DNA from: Tritrichomonas musculus
Taxonomy: Eukaryota; Parabasalia; Tritrichomonadida; Tritrichomonadidae
Assembly (NCBI GenBank): GCA_039105265.1
Contig: JAPFFF010000005.1
Span: forward strand, 4,015,501 to 4,079,500
Direction: 5' to 3'
DNA: 64,000 nt
Shown in pieces: positions 53,056 through 63,545 of this stretch; the first letter of the stretch is position 1; every line of letters begins with the position of its first letter. The notes beneath the pieces are model-generated. The model was not told the DNA's origin. It worked only from the letters and a program-made list of their open reading frames with translations, and searched no databases. The position numbers were made by a program, and so were the translations under genes.

Positions 53056-55173
53056 ATATCTTGGCAAATATTTGTTTTTTTCAGAATATAAATATATAAC
53101 ATAAAATTATAAATATCAATAATTATTATTTATAAATTTTAATTGTCACAATGCGAATAATAATAATTTTATTGTTTTGTTTTTTCATAAACTGATGATA
53201 TATCTAATTAATCAGAATATATATAAGATAACAATATTGAAGTACTGGAATATATGGCCAAATATTATAGAAATCATAAAAAATAAAAATTTTAATATTT
53301 TTATCGTTATCGTCAAATAAATGGCCTTAACTGTTTCCTAATTGTTTTCATTAATTTTTATTCAATTATCAACTTTTGGTAGTATATTTTACATTTGTTT
53401 GATGTTATTATATCATTTTAAAATATTTTTATAGCAATTTTTAAATTTTTATATATGATCAAATATGAATCATTCATGAATAAAATTGATAATTTATTGG
53501 TTAAAATCAACAGAATTTCCTTAAAACATGATAATGATCATAAAATATTAATTTTGTTTTATTAAATTTTGTTAGAAATGATTGAACACTATAAAAAAAT
53601 CCTTTGATATCGACTTATGTAATCACAACATTTTATGATCCACTATCCATTTTTATCAATTATATATAATATACTTAATCAAACAGCTGTTGTTATATTT
53701 TATTATAACTTAATTTCATAATAATACCTAAATTATTTAGAAATATGCTTAAAAAGATTTTATATAAAATTTCTTCTCAATTAAACAAAATAATAGTATT
53801 TATAAACAAATCTAAAATATACATTGCTATTATAAGATTTTTACATGAAACAATATATATGGTTAATTATAATTATAATTAAATTATTTTATATTTTTCA
53901 ATATTCACAATTAAGAACTTGAAATTATATGAAAAGTGAAAAAACAAAAAAATTGTTTGATCATTATAAAAATAATTTGTTTATAAATTTGTATCATTTT
54001 GTGAAAACAAATTAATGATTAACTATAGTATAATATATATCAGTTTAAAAATATTTTATCGGAGATTGATTGAAAAAAAAGTGTTTTATGTTTTTTATAA
54101 AGAATCAAGTTTTTTTTCTTCCAAAAGAGAAAATAATTGATAAAAATTATATATTATATGCCACACAATTAATAGATATGAAAAATATTATTTATAATCT
54201 AGAATTTTCAATATATGATGAAAATGTTGAATTATATGATTTTTGATCATTTCAAAAAAGTTTAATAAAACTTAAAAAAAAAGTAATAAAATAGATAAAA
54301 TAGGATATACCAATTATGTTTATAATATTTATGTTCAACAATATCTTCATAATAAGCAAAAAAAGTTTATTTTTTCCAAAAATACGTTAAGATCACTTAA
54401 CTGGACCCAACCGTCAAATTTAAAATATGCGAATTATTAATATTTAAAGTATTTATGGCTAAATATTTATTTTATATATAATATGTAATTATATTATTTA
54501 TTTACTATTTATCAAAAATTATTTAATATTGATTTATTTACATTCAAAGTTAAGAAAAGTGCTCTTTTTTGAAAAAATATCTTGTGAGTTTTATTTTGAA
54601 AGATGTACTTAATATATTTCTTATTCCATGCTTGGAACTTTAAGTCATCATGTGATTTATATAATATTAAAAAATCAGTCAAATAATTTAATAATTGAAG
54701 GACAACATACATTTTAAAAAGCCATTATGAAATTGGCGTTTTCCGATGCATTTCAAAATGTATGTAGTCCCTCAATTTTGAAGATTTACAACTCAAACCA
54801 TAAATTTATTTTTAACATATATAGGAATAAATTTCCAAGCATGGAATAATGATTATATCTAATGTTTATAATAAAGTTAAACGTATTTTTTCAAAAATCA
54901 TTTTTTTAGAAGGAAAAAAGTGTGTGATGCAATAAGCGACTATATATTTAATATCTACTCTTAAAAGTATGTATAATCAGTAATATAAACTTTGAAAAAA
55001 AAATTTCATGGGTGATATTATCTGTGATTTTAATTGCGCAAAAATTAAAAAAAAAAAAACATCAAAAAAATTATTAAAAACCATTTTATATATAATAAAA
55101 TACTCAAAGCTTTATATTTAATTTAAAATATCTGAGAAATTTCAATTTTTTTTTAACGTGGGAGAAATTTCCC
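53056..55173. other. Gene-poor AT-rich region
   Basis: Two kilobases with no intact gene. A plus-strand stretch near 54090-54245 reads like eroded protein (for example NYILYATQLIDMKNIIYNLE) and may be a relic of an ankyrin-type gene N-terminus; this is weak. The rest is A/T-rich sequence with no repeat recognised. Confidence 0.5.
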
Positions 55174-55661
55174 TTAAGGGTATAGTTTAAATTATTTTTT
55201 GAAGTAATTCAGAAGATTTTATATTTTTATATTTAATTCAATATTGAATTAAAAAAATATTCATTCTCAATTTACTGTTTTTTATGAGATATGCCTAAAC
55301 ATGAATATCATGAGTTGCTTTAAACATTTAGCAATTTTAAAATAGCCAAAGATATGATAAATATTAATATAAATCAAAATTTTAAAATCTTAAAATAATA
55401 TAGTATATTATTTTTAATAATATAATGGAAGTAAAAATAAAAAAAGAATATCATTATGTAACAAACTAATGCCACTATTTTTTTACGTTAATGATTCACT
55501 AACCAAATAAATTTAAATTCAATGCATAATCAAGATTAAACTTCCATTATAAGAGTAGATCTTCATGGATTTTAATTCTAAATCATATAAAGCTGACATT
55601 TACTTAGTATCTAACTAAAATAGAAATAATTAGTCAAGATATTTAACTTAAAATATAAAAA

Positions 55662-56232
55662 ATGAGAAAATTTCTGAGAATATCAAGATCTATATCAGAA
55701 AATAAATGATATAGTCGATTGCTATTTGAAAACAAGAGCAAATGAAATAAAATGAAATTTGAAAAAAATAAAAAAGTTGTTTTCAATGAGCGTTTTTTAT
55801 TTATTCAGGTACTTTTTGTATGAATATTTTGCTTTTTGTTTGATATTGGTAGTTTTTCAAAGATTTTAACGTAATTTTAAGACGTTAATTTTTATGAAAA
55901 TTTGGTGTTCAAAACGTTTAATACACAATTTTAAAGAACTTGGTGAGCTTTATGCGAGACAAACGAATACATATTACGCAATTTTGAGTAAAAAAAAGAA
56001 TAACGATTAGAAATATGAAATTGACCTACAAAAAAAGGCCAAATAAAAAGATCTGACAAAATATTTTTCCTCTATTTATTTTTTAATTTTTAATATAAAG
56101 TTAAGATGTACGTAAAAAATTGTCTGACCAGTTTTTTTTATTTGTTCCAAAAAAATTTCTATACCTAATTATGATTCAAAACTCAATAACAGCAAAAGGA
56201 AAAAATAAATCCTCCGGCCAAATCTAATATTT
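55662..56232. repeat. Left arm of large foldback repeat
   Basis: 571 bp that recur in reverse complement at 56457-57027 with only a handful of mismatches noticed, all near the inner end (for example 56219 and 56225). The arm has no gene. It ends inward at CCTCCGGCC. Outside the arm, weaker inverted similarity continues for about 40 bp. Transcribed RNA would form a hairpin of over 500 bp. Confidence 0.95.
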
Positions 56233-56456
56233 ATATATATATATTTGAAATCAATCATAAAATCTTCTAAAATGCTTAGATTCACCTCATTTTCAAGCTT
56301 TTTTAAAAAAATATGAAAATTCAATGCATTTTATATTTTGGATTATTGAATTTGAAAAGAATTGAATAGAATATAAAATGAAAAAAACTATTTTCTCCCT
56401 AGCCATGAATATAAATTTTTGTCATTTGATTTTTGGTATATGAAAATTATATCAAA

Positions 56457-57027
56457 AAATATTTGATTTAGCCGGAGGATTTATTTTTTCCTTTTGCTGT
56501 TATTGAGTTTTGAATCATAATTAGGTATAGAAATTTTTTTGGAACAAATAAAAAAAACTGGTCAGACAATTTTTTACGTACATCTTAACTTTATATTAAA
56601 AATTAAAAAATAAATAGAGGAAAAATATTTTGTCAGATCTTTTTATTTGGCCTTTTTTTGTAGGTCAATTTCATATTTCTAATCGTTATTCTTTTTTTTA
56701 CTCAAAATTGCGTAATATGTATTCGTTTGTCTCGCATAAAGCTCACCAAGTTCTTTAAAATTGTGTATTAAACGTTTTGAACACCAAATTTTCATAAAAA
56801 TTAACGTCTTAAAATTACGTTAAAATCTTTGAAAAACTACCAATATCAAACAAAAAGCAAAATATTCATACAAAAAGTACCTGAATAAATAAAAAACGCT
56901 CATTGAAAACAACTTTTTTATTTTTTTCAAATTTCATTTTATTTCATTTGCTCTTGTTTTCAAATAGCAATCGACTATATCATTTATTTTCTGATATAGA
57001 TCTTGATATTCTCAGAAATTTTCTCAT
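56457..57027. repeat. Right arm of large foldback repeat
   Basis: Reverse complement of 55662-56232, starting near GCCGGAGG. The loop (56233-56456, 224 bp) is AT-rich and noncoding. The pairing register is the same at both ends of the arms, so there is no net length change between them. Confidence 0.95.
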
Positions 57028-58047
57028 TTTTTGATATTTTAAGAAAAATATCTCAACTAATATTTATATTTTAGCAAATATTAAAATATTTACTGATATT
57101 TCCAATTATATATTCACATCCAGCAAATTATTTTAAACAATTATTGGTAAATTGTTAAATATTTGATTATGTTAAAAATCTATCTAAAAGTTTGCAATTA
57201 TGTATGATATATTGTGAAATCATTAAATCTACTAACTTTTAGTTGTTATATCAAGATATCTAAATCAAGTTATTTAAGAAAATACTCTATTTTCGAAATT
57301 CTCTCAAATTCTACAATTATAGATATCAAAATGTCAAAGGATATAAAAACAAAAAAATATAATATACGATATTATAATTAGAAATCTTATATTATGCTCG
57401 ATATATTAAATATTCATATTTTATACATATATTCAAATTTGACTGTATAAAATCATATAAAATAAAATCTCAGAAAATTGAGAATCATTCAAAAAAGAAT
57501 TCAAAAAAAAACTTAAAGAACCAGAGAAATGATTTCTCGCATTTTTTGAAATTTTATTAGATAAATCGCAATAACATTTAAAATTATTAGTTTTGTACGG
57601 AGGAAATTTTTTTTTGTTGAGTCTTTTTCAATATCTCAAATAATTATTAGAAAATAATTAATTTAGAATAAAATAAAAAAAATCCTCCGGACATTTCTTT
57701 GTGCACATTCTAATTTTATAAAAAGAATTTAAAAAAAAGCAACAGAGAAAATTTTTTTCTCATATCGAATAAGCCCACTTTTTCAACTATACCCTTAATA
57801 AAAAAAATTCACAAAAAAATGGTTACATTTTCTATTAACAAATTGGATTTTTCCATAATCATAATATTAAAATGGATATTTCTGTTATAATCCCAAAAAG
57901 TCTGTAAAAATATATAAAATAGATAATTTTATTTTAATTTGAATTCTATATAATCTTAATATTTATGATATCATTTATTAAAAGTCCACGCTACTTTGCC
58001 TATAAAAAACTGAATTCTATAATTTTCAAGTCTATATTGCATTACTA

Positions 58048-58944
58048 TCACATGTTTTTTTTTATTAAGACAAAATACTGTCCCATTGCAAATGCAATCA
58101 TGTGACCCTCTATATAGGAGCCTTCTGCACCAAGATAATTTCTTAAACTAATGATGCAGTCCCATCTTCCGCCGTACTTACTGTTAAATTTGTTTACAAT
58201 ATACGCTGCACTTTTTTGTGGATAATCAAACTTTTCAAGAGCTTCTTTAGTAATATATAAAGCATACTTCTTTTGGCTATCACACAGGTAATTACTAACA
58301 ATGGTTACTTTGTTGAAATCATCTTTATTATATAATTCAATACAATCATTTTTGGTGTATTGAATTAAATTTTGTGCAGCATCCAATAAATCATCTTTTT
58401 GCTTTTTAAACTTATTTGCCCATCTCAGTCCTTCTTCTGCAAGGTCTATCGCCTCATTTTTTTCTTTTTCCAACTTTTGAGCAGTTTCAATTGCTTTTAT
58501 TGCAGTAGATCTTAATTTATTTTTATCATCTCTTAATCCTTTAATTTCATCACTTTTTTGTTCAATTTCTTTACTTTTTTGTTTAATTTCACCATCTTTT
58601 TGTTTAATCTCACCATCTTTTCGTTCAATTTCTTTATCTTTTTCTTTAATTTCACCATCTTTTCGTTCAATTTCTTTATCTTTTAGCTCAATTTGTCCTT
58701 CTTTCTTTATATTATCAGCTGTCAAATTATGAATGTTATTCATCTGATTGTTAATTGTCGTATTCATACTGGTAATTTGCGCATCCTTTGATCTAAGGTC
58801 TACACTTTGGTTATTAATAATATCCATCAAAGTAGCATCTTTTTGAGCTTGTTGTTCTTGCGTTTGTTTCATTTGTGTCATTTCGTTTTTCATTGATGTC
58901 ATCATTTCCATCATCTGCATCAATATGTTTGAATCTACGTTCAT
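58048..58944 (-). CDS. Coiled-coil protein with C-terminal LC8 dynein light chain domain
   Basis: 298 aa. Residues 1-60 are polar and Met/Gln-rich. Residues 75-135 contain regular 7-residue repeats of the form K-D-K-E-I-E-R-K-D-G-E-I, a perfect-looking coiled coil, followed by more helix to about 195. The last 75 residues resemble LC8/DYNLL: YALYITKEALEKFDYPQKSA, then YIVNKFNSKYGGRWDCI and MIAFAMGQYFVLIKK, matching LC8's pattern of [20 protein letters not shown] and FYLGQVAILLFK. LC8 is normally a lone 90-aa hub protein bound to dynein and many partners, so an LC8 fused to a long coiled coil is unusual. It could be a constitutive dimerisation hub or dynein-linked scaffold. Confidence 0.8.
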   Translation of the reverse strand: MNVDSNILMQMMEMMTSMKNEMTQMKQTQEQQAQKDATLMDIINNQSVDLRSKDAQITSMNTTINNQMNNIHNLTADNIKKEGQIELKDKEIERKDGEIKEKDKEIERKDGEIKQKDGEIKQKSKEIEQKSDEIKGLRDDKNKLRSTAIKAIETAQKLEKEKNEAIDLAEEGLRWANKFKKQKDDLLDAAQNLIQYTKNDCIELYNKDDFNKVTIVSNYLCDSQKKYALYITKEALEKFDYPQKSAAYIVNKFNSKYGGRWDCIISLRNYLGAEGSYIEGHMIAFAMGQYFVLIKKNM

Positions 58945-58955
58945 CTCGCTGTAAT

Positions 58956-58961
58956 AAATGA
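58956..58961 (-). promoter_or_regulatory. Initiator-like element of the LC8-fusion gene
   Basis: TCATTT on the minus strand, 12-17 bases upstream of the ATG at 58944; a second TCATTT lies at 58967-58972. Both match the trichomonad Inr consensus and spacing. Confidence 0.45.
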
Positions 58962-59158
58962 TTATGAAATGATTAGATTAAAATTTTATAACGCGTGTCT
59001 TGTTTTTATACAATTCTTGTCATGTTTTTACTAAACTTTTTCATTTTTTAGCTTATATTTTAATAACTTTCTGAAAAAAGTTATCGTACTATTCAAAATT
59101 GATTGGGTTTTGAGAGTTTATTTTGTCTTATTTTAATACAAAAAGTTTTATTGTAATA

Positions 59159-59478
59159 ACGTGCTTTCAATAGACCCTGAGCATTTCAGTAGACCAGGAG
59201 CACTAAATTTTATTTTTATTATTTTTCATACAATTTAATTATTTTATTTAATATTTGATGATAAATTATATAAAAATTATTATTTTACATTATAATTTTT
59301 GTTAAATATTATTTGTTTTACTTTTTTGATTTGGAGATATTTGTAAAATAGTGAAAAATAAAAAAAATTCTGATCGAAATATTTCTGATCATATTTGGTT
59401 TTCTTTTTTATAAAAAACGATCAAATCATGGCCAATTTATGCTAAATTGACCTTGCTCCGGGTCTATTGAAAGCACGT
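59159..59478. mobile_element. 320-bp MITE with TA target duplication
   Basis: The left end ACGTGCTTTCAATAGACCC, extended to 25 bp with one mismatch, is the reverse complement of the right end (59454-59478). Both sides carry TA (59157-59158 and 59479-59480), as expected for Tc1/mariner-type elements. Noncoding interior. It lies upstream of the LC8-fusion gene and could affect its promoter region. Confidence 0.85.
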
Positions 59479-59480
59479 TA

Positions 59481-60366
59481 TATGACTAGTTTTTCTTTAA
59501 ATAAATATTATATTTTAAAAGATAGTATACTATTTGAATTAAATATAATAATAGTTTTTATTTAAATCATTTCTTTTACCGAGATTTTCCTCAATATGAA
59601 CATAACTATATTAGAATTAGAAGGGTGAAAAGAGCCAAATTATTGGACGATATAAACCTAATCTTTTTTATATAATTAAATTAAAATTATATATTTAATA
59701 TCAAAATATTATTAAAATTTTGACGGTATAAATAAAGATATTTTTATTTTAATCTCTTTTCCAAAAAGGCGAATAAATGATCGTATAGGTTAAATTTTCT
59801 TAGTCATAAAATATGTAAAAATACACACTCAATTTATGACAAATAAAAGACAAATATTAACCTAATTTATAAAAATTTCTATTGATATACATCTTTAAAG
59901 TAAAATTTTCTTTTTAATTTGCATGGAATAGAAATCGCATGACATATTTAATATTAGAAATATTATTTCAAATATATGCAAAAAATTAAAAATAAGTTTA
60001 TCTTTGATAATAGTATCATTAATACTTTGACATTGATAAAATAAAATTCCATTTTTCTTAAGAAAGTCGTATAATTCAATTTGCATAGAAAGATCTACCG
60101 TCAAGATTTTCTTTATAATTAGTATTTATACAATATATACGATACAAAGCATTATTCGCTTTGTTGTTTCAAAAACGTCAGATACAATCATTAAATGATA
60201 CAAGAAAAAATTTGAATGAAAAAGGAGTAAAGTTCTCAATTTACTTATAATAATCTTTAATTATCTTAATATATTTGAAAGGTATTATTTATATAATCAC
60301 TTTAAATCACTAAAATGTAAATAATAAACTATATATTTTGAGATTGGCTTTAAATATCATAAAAAG
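59481..60366. other. Gene-poor AT-rich region
   Basis: No intact gene. A 69-codon minus-strand open frame at 59895-60104 (QIELYDFLKKNGILFYQCQS) is slightly protein-like and may be a relic; otherwise nothing was recognised. Confidence 0.45.
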
Positions 60367-61245
60367 ATGACTTTTTTTTATTAAAATTGTAAACGGCTTA
60401 TCTTCCACCCTTCTTTAGAATTTTTTGATGATATATCCATTGAAATTGACTATTCATTCAAAGTATGTAATCCAATATACAATCTCATTTCCAAAATGAA
60501 AGAGAAAACGTTACCAAAACTCAAAATTGTCATAATTGTGAGAAACAGAAAAGACAGCCTCATTGACGAAATCAAGGCCAAAGAATTTGAATGTTGTTCG
60601 GCGGTTAAAAAAGTGACACTTCCACCTGCACTTGTAACAATTGAAAAAAAACGCATTTGACGGTTGCACATCACTCACTGAAATTACGATACCTTCAACC
60701 GTCACAAAAATTTGCAAATTTGCATTCAATAATTGTAAAGCATTGAAAAAGTTGAATTTACAGATTCAATTAAAACTATTGGTGAGTCAGCATTATCAAA
60801 CTGTATTTCTCTTGAAGAAGTTAAGTTGCCATCAACTCTTACATCAATTGAATATTCCACTTTTTCAAAGAGTGAGCCATTGAAAGAAATTTCAATACCA
60901 GAAACTGTTACAAATTTAGGTGGTCATTGTTTCAACGGCTGCTTTTCACTCACTGAGATCGAAATTCCACAAGGAATCACTGCAATTCTAGAATCCGCAT
61001 TCAATGATTGTAAATCATTGAATAAAGTTTCAATTCATGCATCGATTGATACAATTGGAAACTGTGCTTTTTCTTCTTGTGAAAGTTTGCCTGATTTTCA
61101 AATTCCTAGTTCTGTTAAGAAGATTGAATTACCTGAATCAATCACATTGATTGGAAACCATGCGTTTTTCGATTGTCAGTCACTTTCTAATGTATCACTT
61201 TTGTGCACAATCAATACAATTGAAGATTCGTTGTTTGCCAAATGA
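60367..61245 (+). pseudogene. Broken BspA-like leucine-rich repeat gene
   Basis: Leucine-rich repeats of the BspA/TpLRR type follow one another on the plus strand: VKKVTLPPALVTIEK near 60605, FDGCTSLTEITIPSTVTKI near 60657, IKTIGESALSNCISLEEVKL near 60771, STLTSIEYSTFSKSEPLKEI near 60828, GGHCFNGCFSLTEIEIPQGI near 60920 and GNCAFSSCESLPDFQIPSSV near 61050. The frame changes near 60645 and again near 60765, so one product cannot be read through, and the gene stops at 61245 after few repeats and without a membrane segment. Intact relatives are surface adhesin-like proteins in trichomonads. The 139-codon open piece at 60826-61245 might still be translated but is probably a relic. Confidence 0.8.
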
Positions 61246-61364
61246 ATTCGGAAACATTATAACATCAGATCAAACAGGATCTGGTAAAACCAGTCAACCA
61301 CAAAGCAATGTTGGTCCATCAGTTAATTGATTTTATTCTTATATAGGGATTTACGCCACTGTCT

Positions 61365-61397
61365 AATACGCCAAATTTTGAAAATGTTTGGCGTATT
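61365..61397. repeat. Short perfect hairpin after the LRR relic
   Basis: AATACGCCAAA at 61365-61375 pairs perfectly with TTTGGCGTATT at 61387-61397 around an 11-base loop. It lies 120 bp after the LRR relic's stop. Its G/C content stands out in AT-rich DNA. Could be a 3' processing structure or part of a small inverted-repeat element. Confidence 0.5.
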
Positions 61398-61469
61398 TAA
61401 AAAAAATTTGAAACTGAAATGATTTCATAGAAAACCTCTCAAATTTTGAATTGAGCGTATTTTTAAATA

Positions 61470-61508
61470 TTCTGAAAAAAAGCTATCGTACTATTCAAAA
61501 TGGATTGG
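61470..61508 (+). repeat. Dispersed ~38-bp repeat, copy 2
   Basis: The stretch containing TATCGTACTATTCAAAAT and flanking bases also occurs at 59069-59106, with two or three differences over about 38 bp. The two copies lie next to different genes (the LC8 fusion and the LRR relic). Origin unknown; possibly ends of a small dispersed element. Confidence 0.5.
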
Positions 61509-61845
61509 CAAATTTCAATTCTTTTGAAGTAATTATTGGTATAACCAAAACTAACTAAATATGGTTTTGATGAATTATATCCAATTATAAGTCAGATATT
61601 CACCTTTTATATATTTACTGTACATAATAAACTTATCTGAAAAAAATACTAAACTTATGTCCCTTGTAGCTATTTATTGAAATGCATTTATTATTAATTT
61701 ATATTTTGATAAGTAAATAAAAGATATGAAAACAAAAAGAAGATTTATTATTAAAGTTATCTTATATAAATAGAAATATTATTATTTTTTCACGTTAATT
61801 CCTATAAAAACAAACGTGCATTGATAATATTGATGCTAAACTCGA

Positions 61846-62505
61846 TTAGTAATCCTTTTCGCTGCTCTGTGTGTTTTTATAATCTCTTCTCCTCGAATTT
61901 CTACTATAATCATAATCGTTATCATCAGTGCTTCTTCTACGGTTATCACTTCTTCGATAACTATCATAATAATCATTATGATCAGAATAGTCGGAATAAT
62001 AATCATGATATCGACGTCTTGAATAAGATTTTGTAGATGATGAACGCCGACTTCTTCTGCTACTTCTTCTATCGTATCGATCATAATAATCATCGTAATC
62101 TGAATACTGTCTTCGATCTCTATCTCGATCTCTGTCTCTGTCTCGATCTCTGTTTCTATCCCTATCCCTATCTCTGCGGCGATTAGGGCTTCGACTCCGA
62201 TATCGATCATCATTTGACTGTTTTCTTGATTTTGATTTATTTGAAGATTGAGCGACGGAATCTCCAAAAGATATATAGCATATGCGGCCAAGAATTTCTT
62301 TTTCGTTGTATTCGTTGTAAGCTTTATCAGCACTTTCAGCATCTTTAAAATCAATTATTCCGAGTCCTTTTGATCGATTTCGATTTCTCGGAATGTTAAG
62401 AAATTCAATATCGCCAAACTTCGAGAATATCTGCTTGAGGTCATCTTCGATTGCGCTATAGGACAAATTTCCCACTATAATACGTCTATGTTCCCCTTTT
62501 CCCAT
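61846..62505 (-). CDS. SR-type RNA-binding protein (one RRM plus RS/RD tail)
   Basis: 219 aa. The RRM spans about 8-80: RNP2 IIVGNLSY near 9-16, RNP1-like KGLGIIDF near 46, and GRICYISFGD closing the fold. Residues 90-219 are rich in Arg, Ser and Asp, with SRSPNRRRDRDRD, a pure RD repeat run and YSDYDDYYDRYDRRSSRRSR. This is the layout of SR splicing factors and related nuclear mRNA-binding proteins. The start is set at MGKGEH (62505), because the 11 upstream in-frame codons do not belong to the domain and the next ATG gives a standard N-terminus. A splicing role would be notable in a lineage with few known introns. Confidence 0.85.
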   Translation of the reverse strand: MGKGEHRRIIVGNLSYSAIEDDLKQIFSKFGDIEFLNIPRNRNRSKGLGIIDFKDAESADKAYNEYNEKEILGRICYISFGDSVAQSSNKSKSRKQSNDDRYRSRSPNRRRDRDRDRNRDRDRDRDRDRDRRQYSDYDDYYDRYDRRSSRRSRRSSSTKSYSRRRYHDYYSDYSDHNDYYDSYRRSDNRRRSTDDNDYDYSRNSRRRDYKNTQSSEKDY

Positions 62506-63545
62506 TTGGAACAATTGCCGTAATAATAAACGGCCCACTTCTTTTCAATTCATTCAAAATGCAGTATCATCTAATTTCAGTTTTTTTGGGATTTTAAAGT
62601 CATTTGTAATAAATACAAATCACTCGTTATAACAAAAAATCTTTTAAATTACATATATCATCAAATAATTTATAATAAATGAATTTTTTTATATTTAACA
62701 AATTTAATACTTGAAAGCATATTATTTTTGGTTTCAACTTATTTTACTTGGCATCATTTAATCTTCTTTTGATCAGAAATGCATTGAGTTTATTTGAACA
62801 TCACATTATATATATATATAATTCTACATTTTTAACTAATTTTATTAGAAAGAGTCAAGAATATGTTAATCAATATAAGAACTATATTCAAAATAATAGC
62901 ATGTCATTAATGCATTTCTAATTGATTTTTAAATTTTTTTAATGAGAATTTTTAATTATATATTTTATTTTTATAAAGTTCATATGAATCAATGGTATAT
63001 ATGGATGATATTTCATTAAAATAATTTATTTAGTTTCTTCATAACTTCAAAGATAAAGATAAGTTTCTAAATAATTCAAAAAGTTGAATTAATAAACGGT
63101 ATAATTGAGAAAATTCATATTCTAATTTGATGAATTTGATCAATTACCGGAATATAATAATGATAAAAAGTCTATAACATTTTGATAAATAAATGATATT
63201 TTGAAGGCATATATGATTAATAATAAAATTAGAAAAATTATATTTAAAAATTACTAGCATTGTATCATTTTTTCCATTTTTAAAAGGTAATACTTTGACT
63301 TAGGTTAAAATTTGAAATTTTGGTAGAGATTAACATGGAACTGGCCTGCTTGGCTATTTAATTGTCCTCGATTTTTTTTTTTAGACAGATTAAGCACAAG
63401 TAAAAGGTCAAGAATAAAATAAACGCATAGACCTAAATGAAATTTGGGTGTAAAAAGATGAGCTCAAATAAAAGACAATAATTTTTTATAAATAACATTT
63501 TATATCTGAATTGTGATATGAAAAAATACTTTAATTATATATAAA
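62506..63545. other. Divergent intergenic region
   Basis: One kilobase of AT-rich spacer between two divergent genes. A TA microsatellite lies near 62810. No other feature recognised. Confidence 0.6.

Larger units (their letters stand above)
55178..57794. mobile_element. Possible 2.6-kb TTAA-flanked element enclosing a foldback
   Basis: GGGTATAGTTTAAA at 55178-55191 pairs with TTTCAACTATACCC at 57781-57794 (13 of 14 positions), and each is flanked by TTAA (55174-55177 and 57795-57798). The interval contains the large foldback repeat. No transposase gene is visible. The short TIR in AT-rich DNA leaves real room for chance, so this outer element is tentative. Confidence 0.4.
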
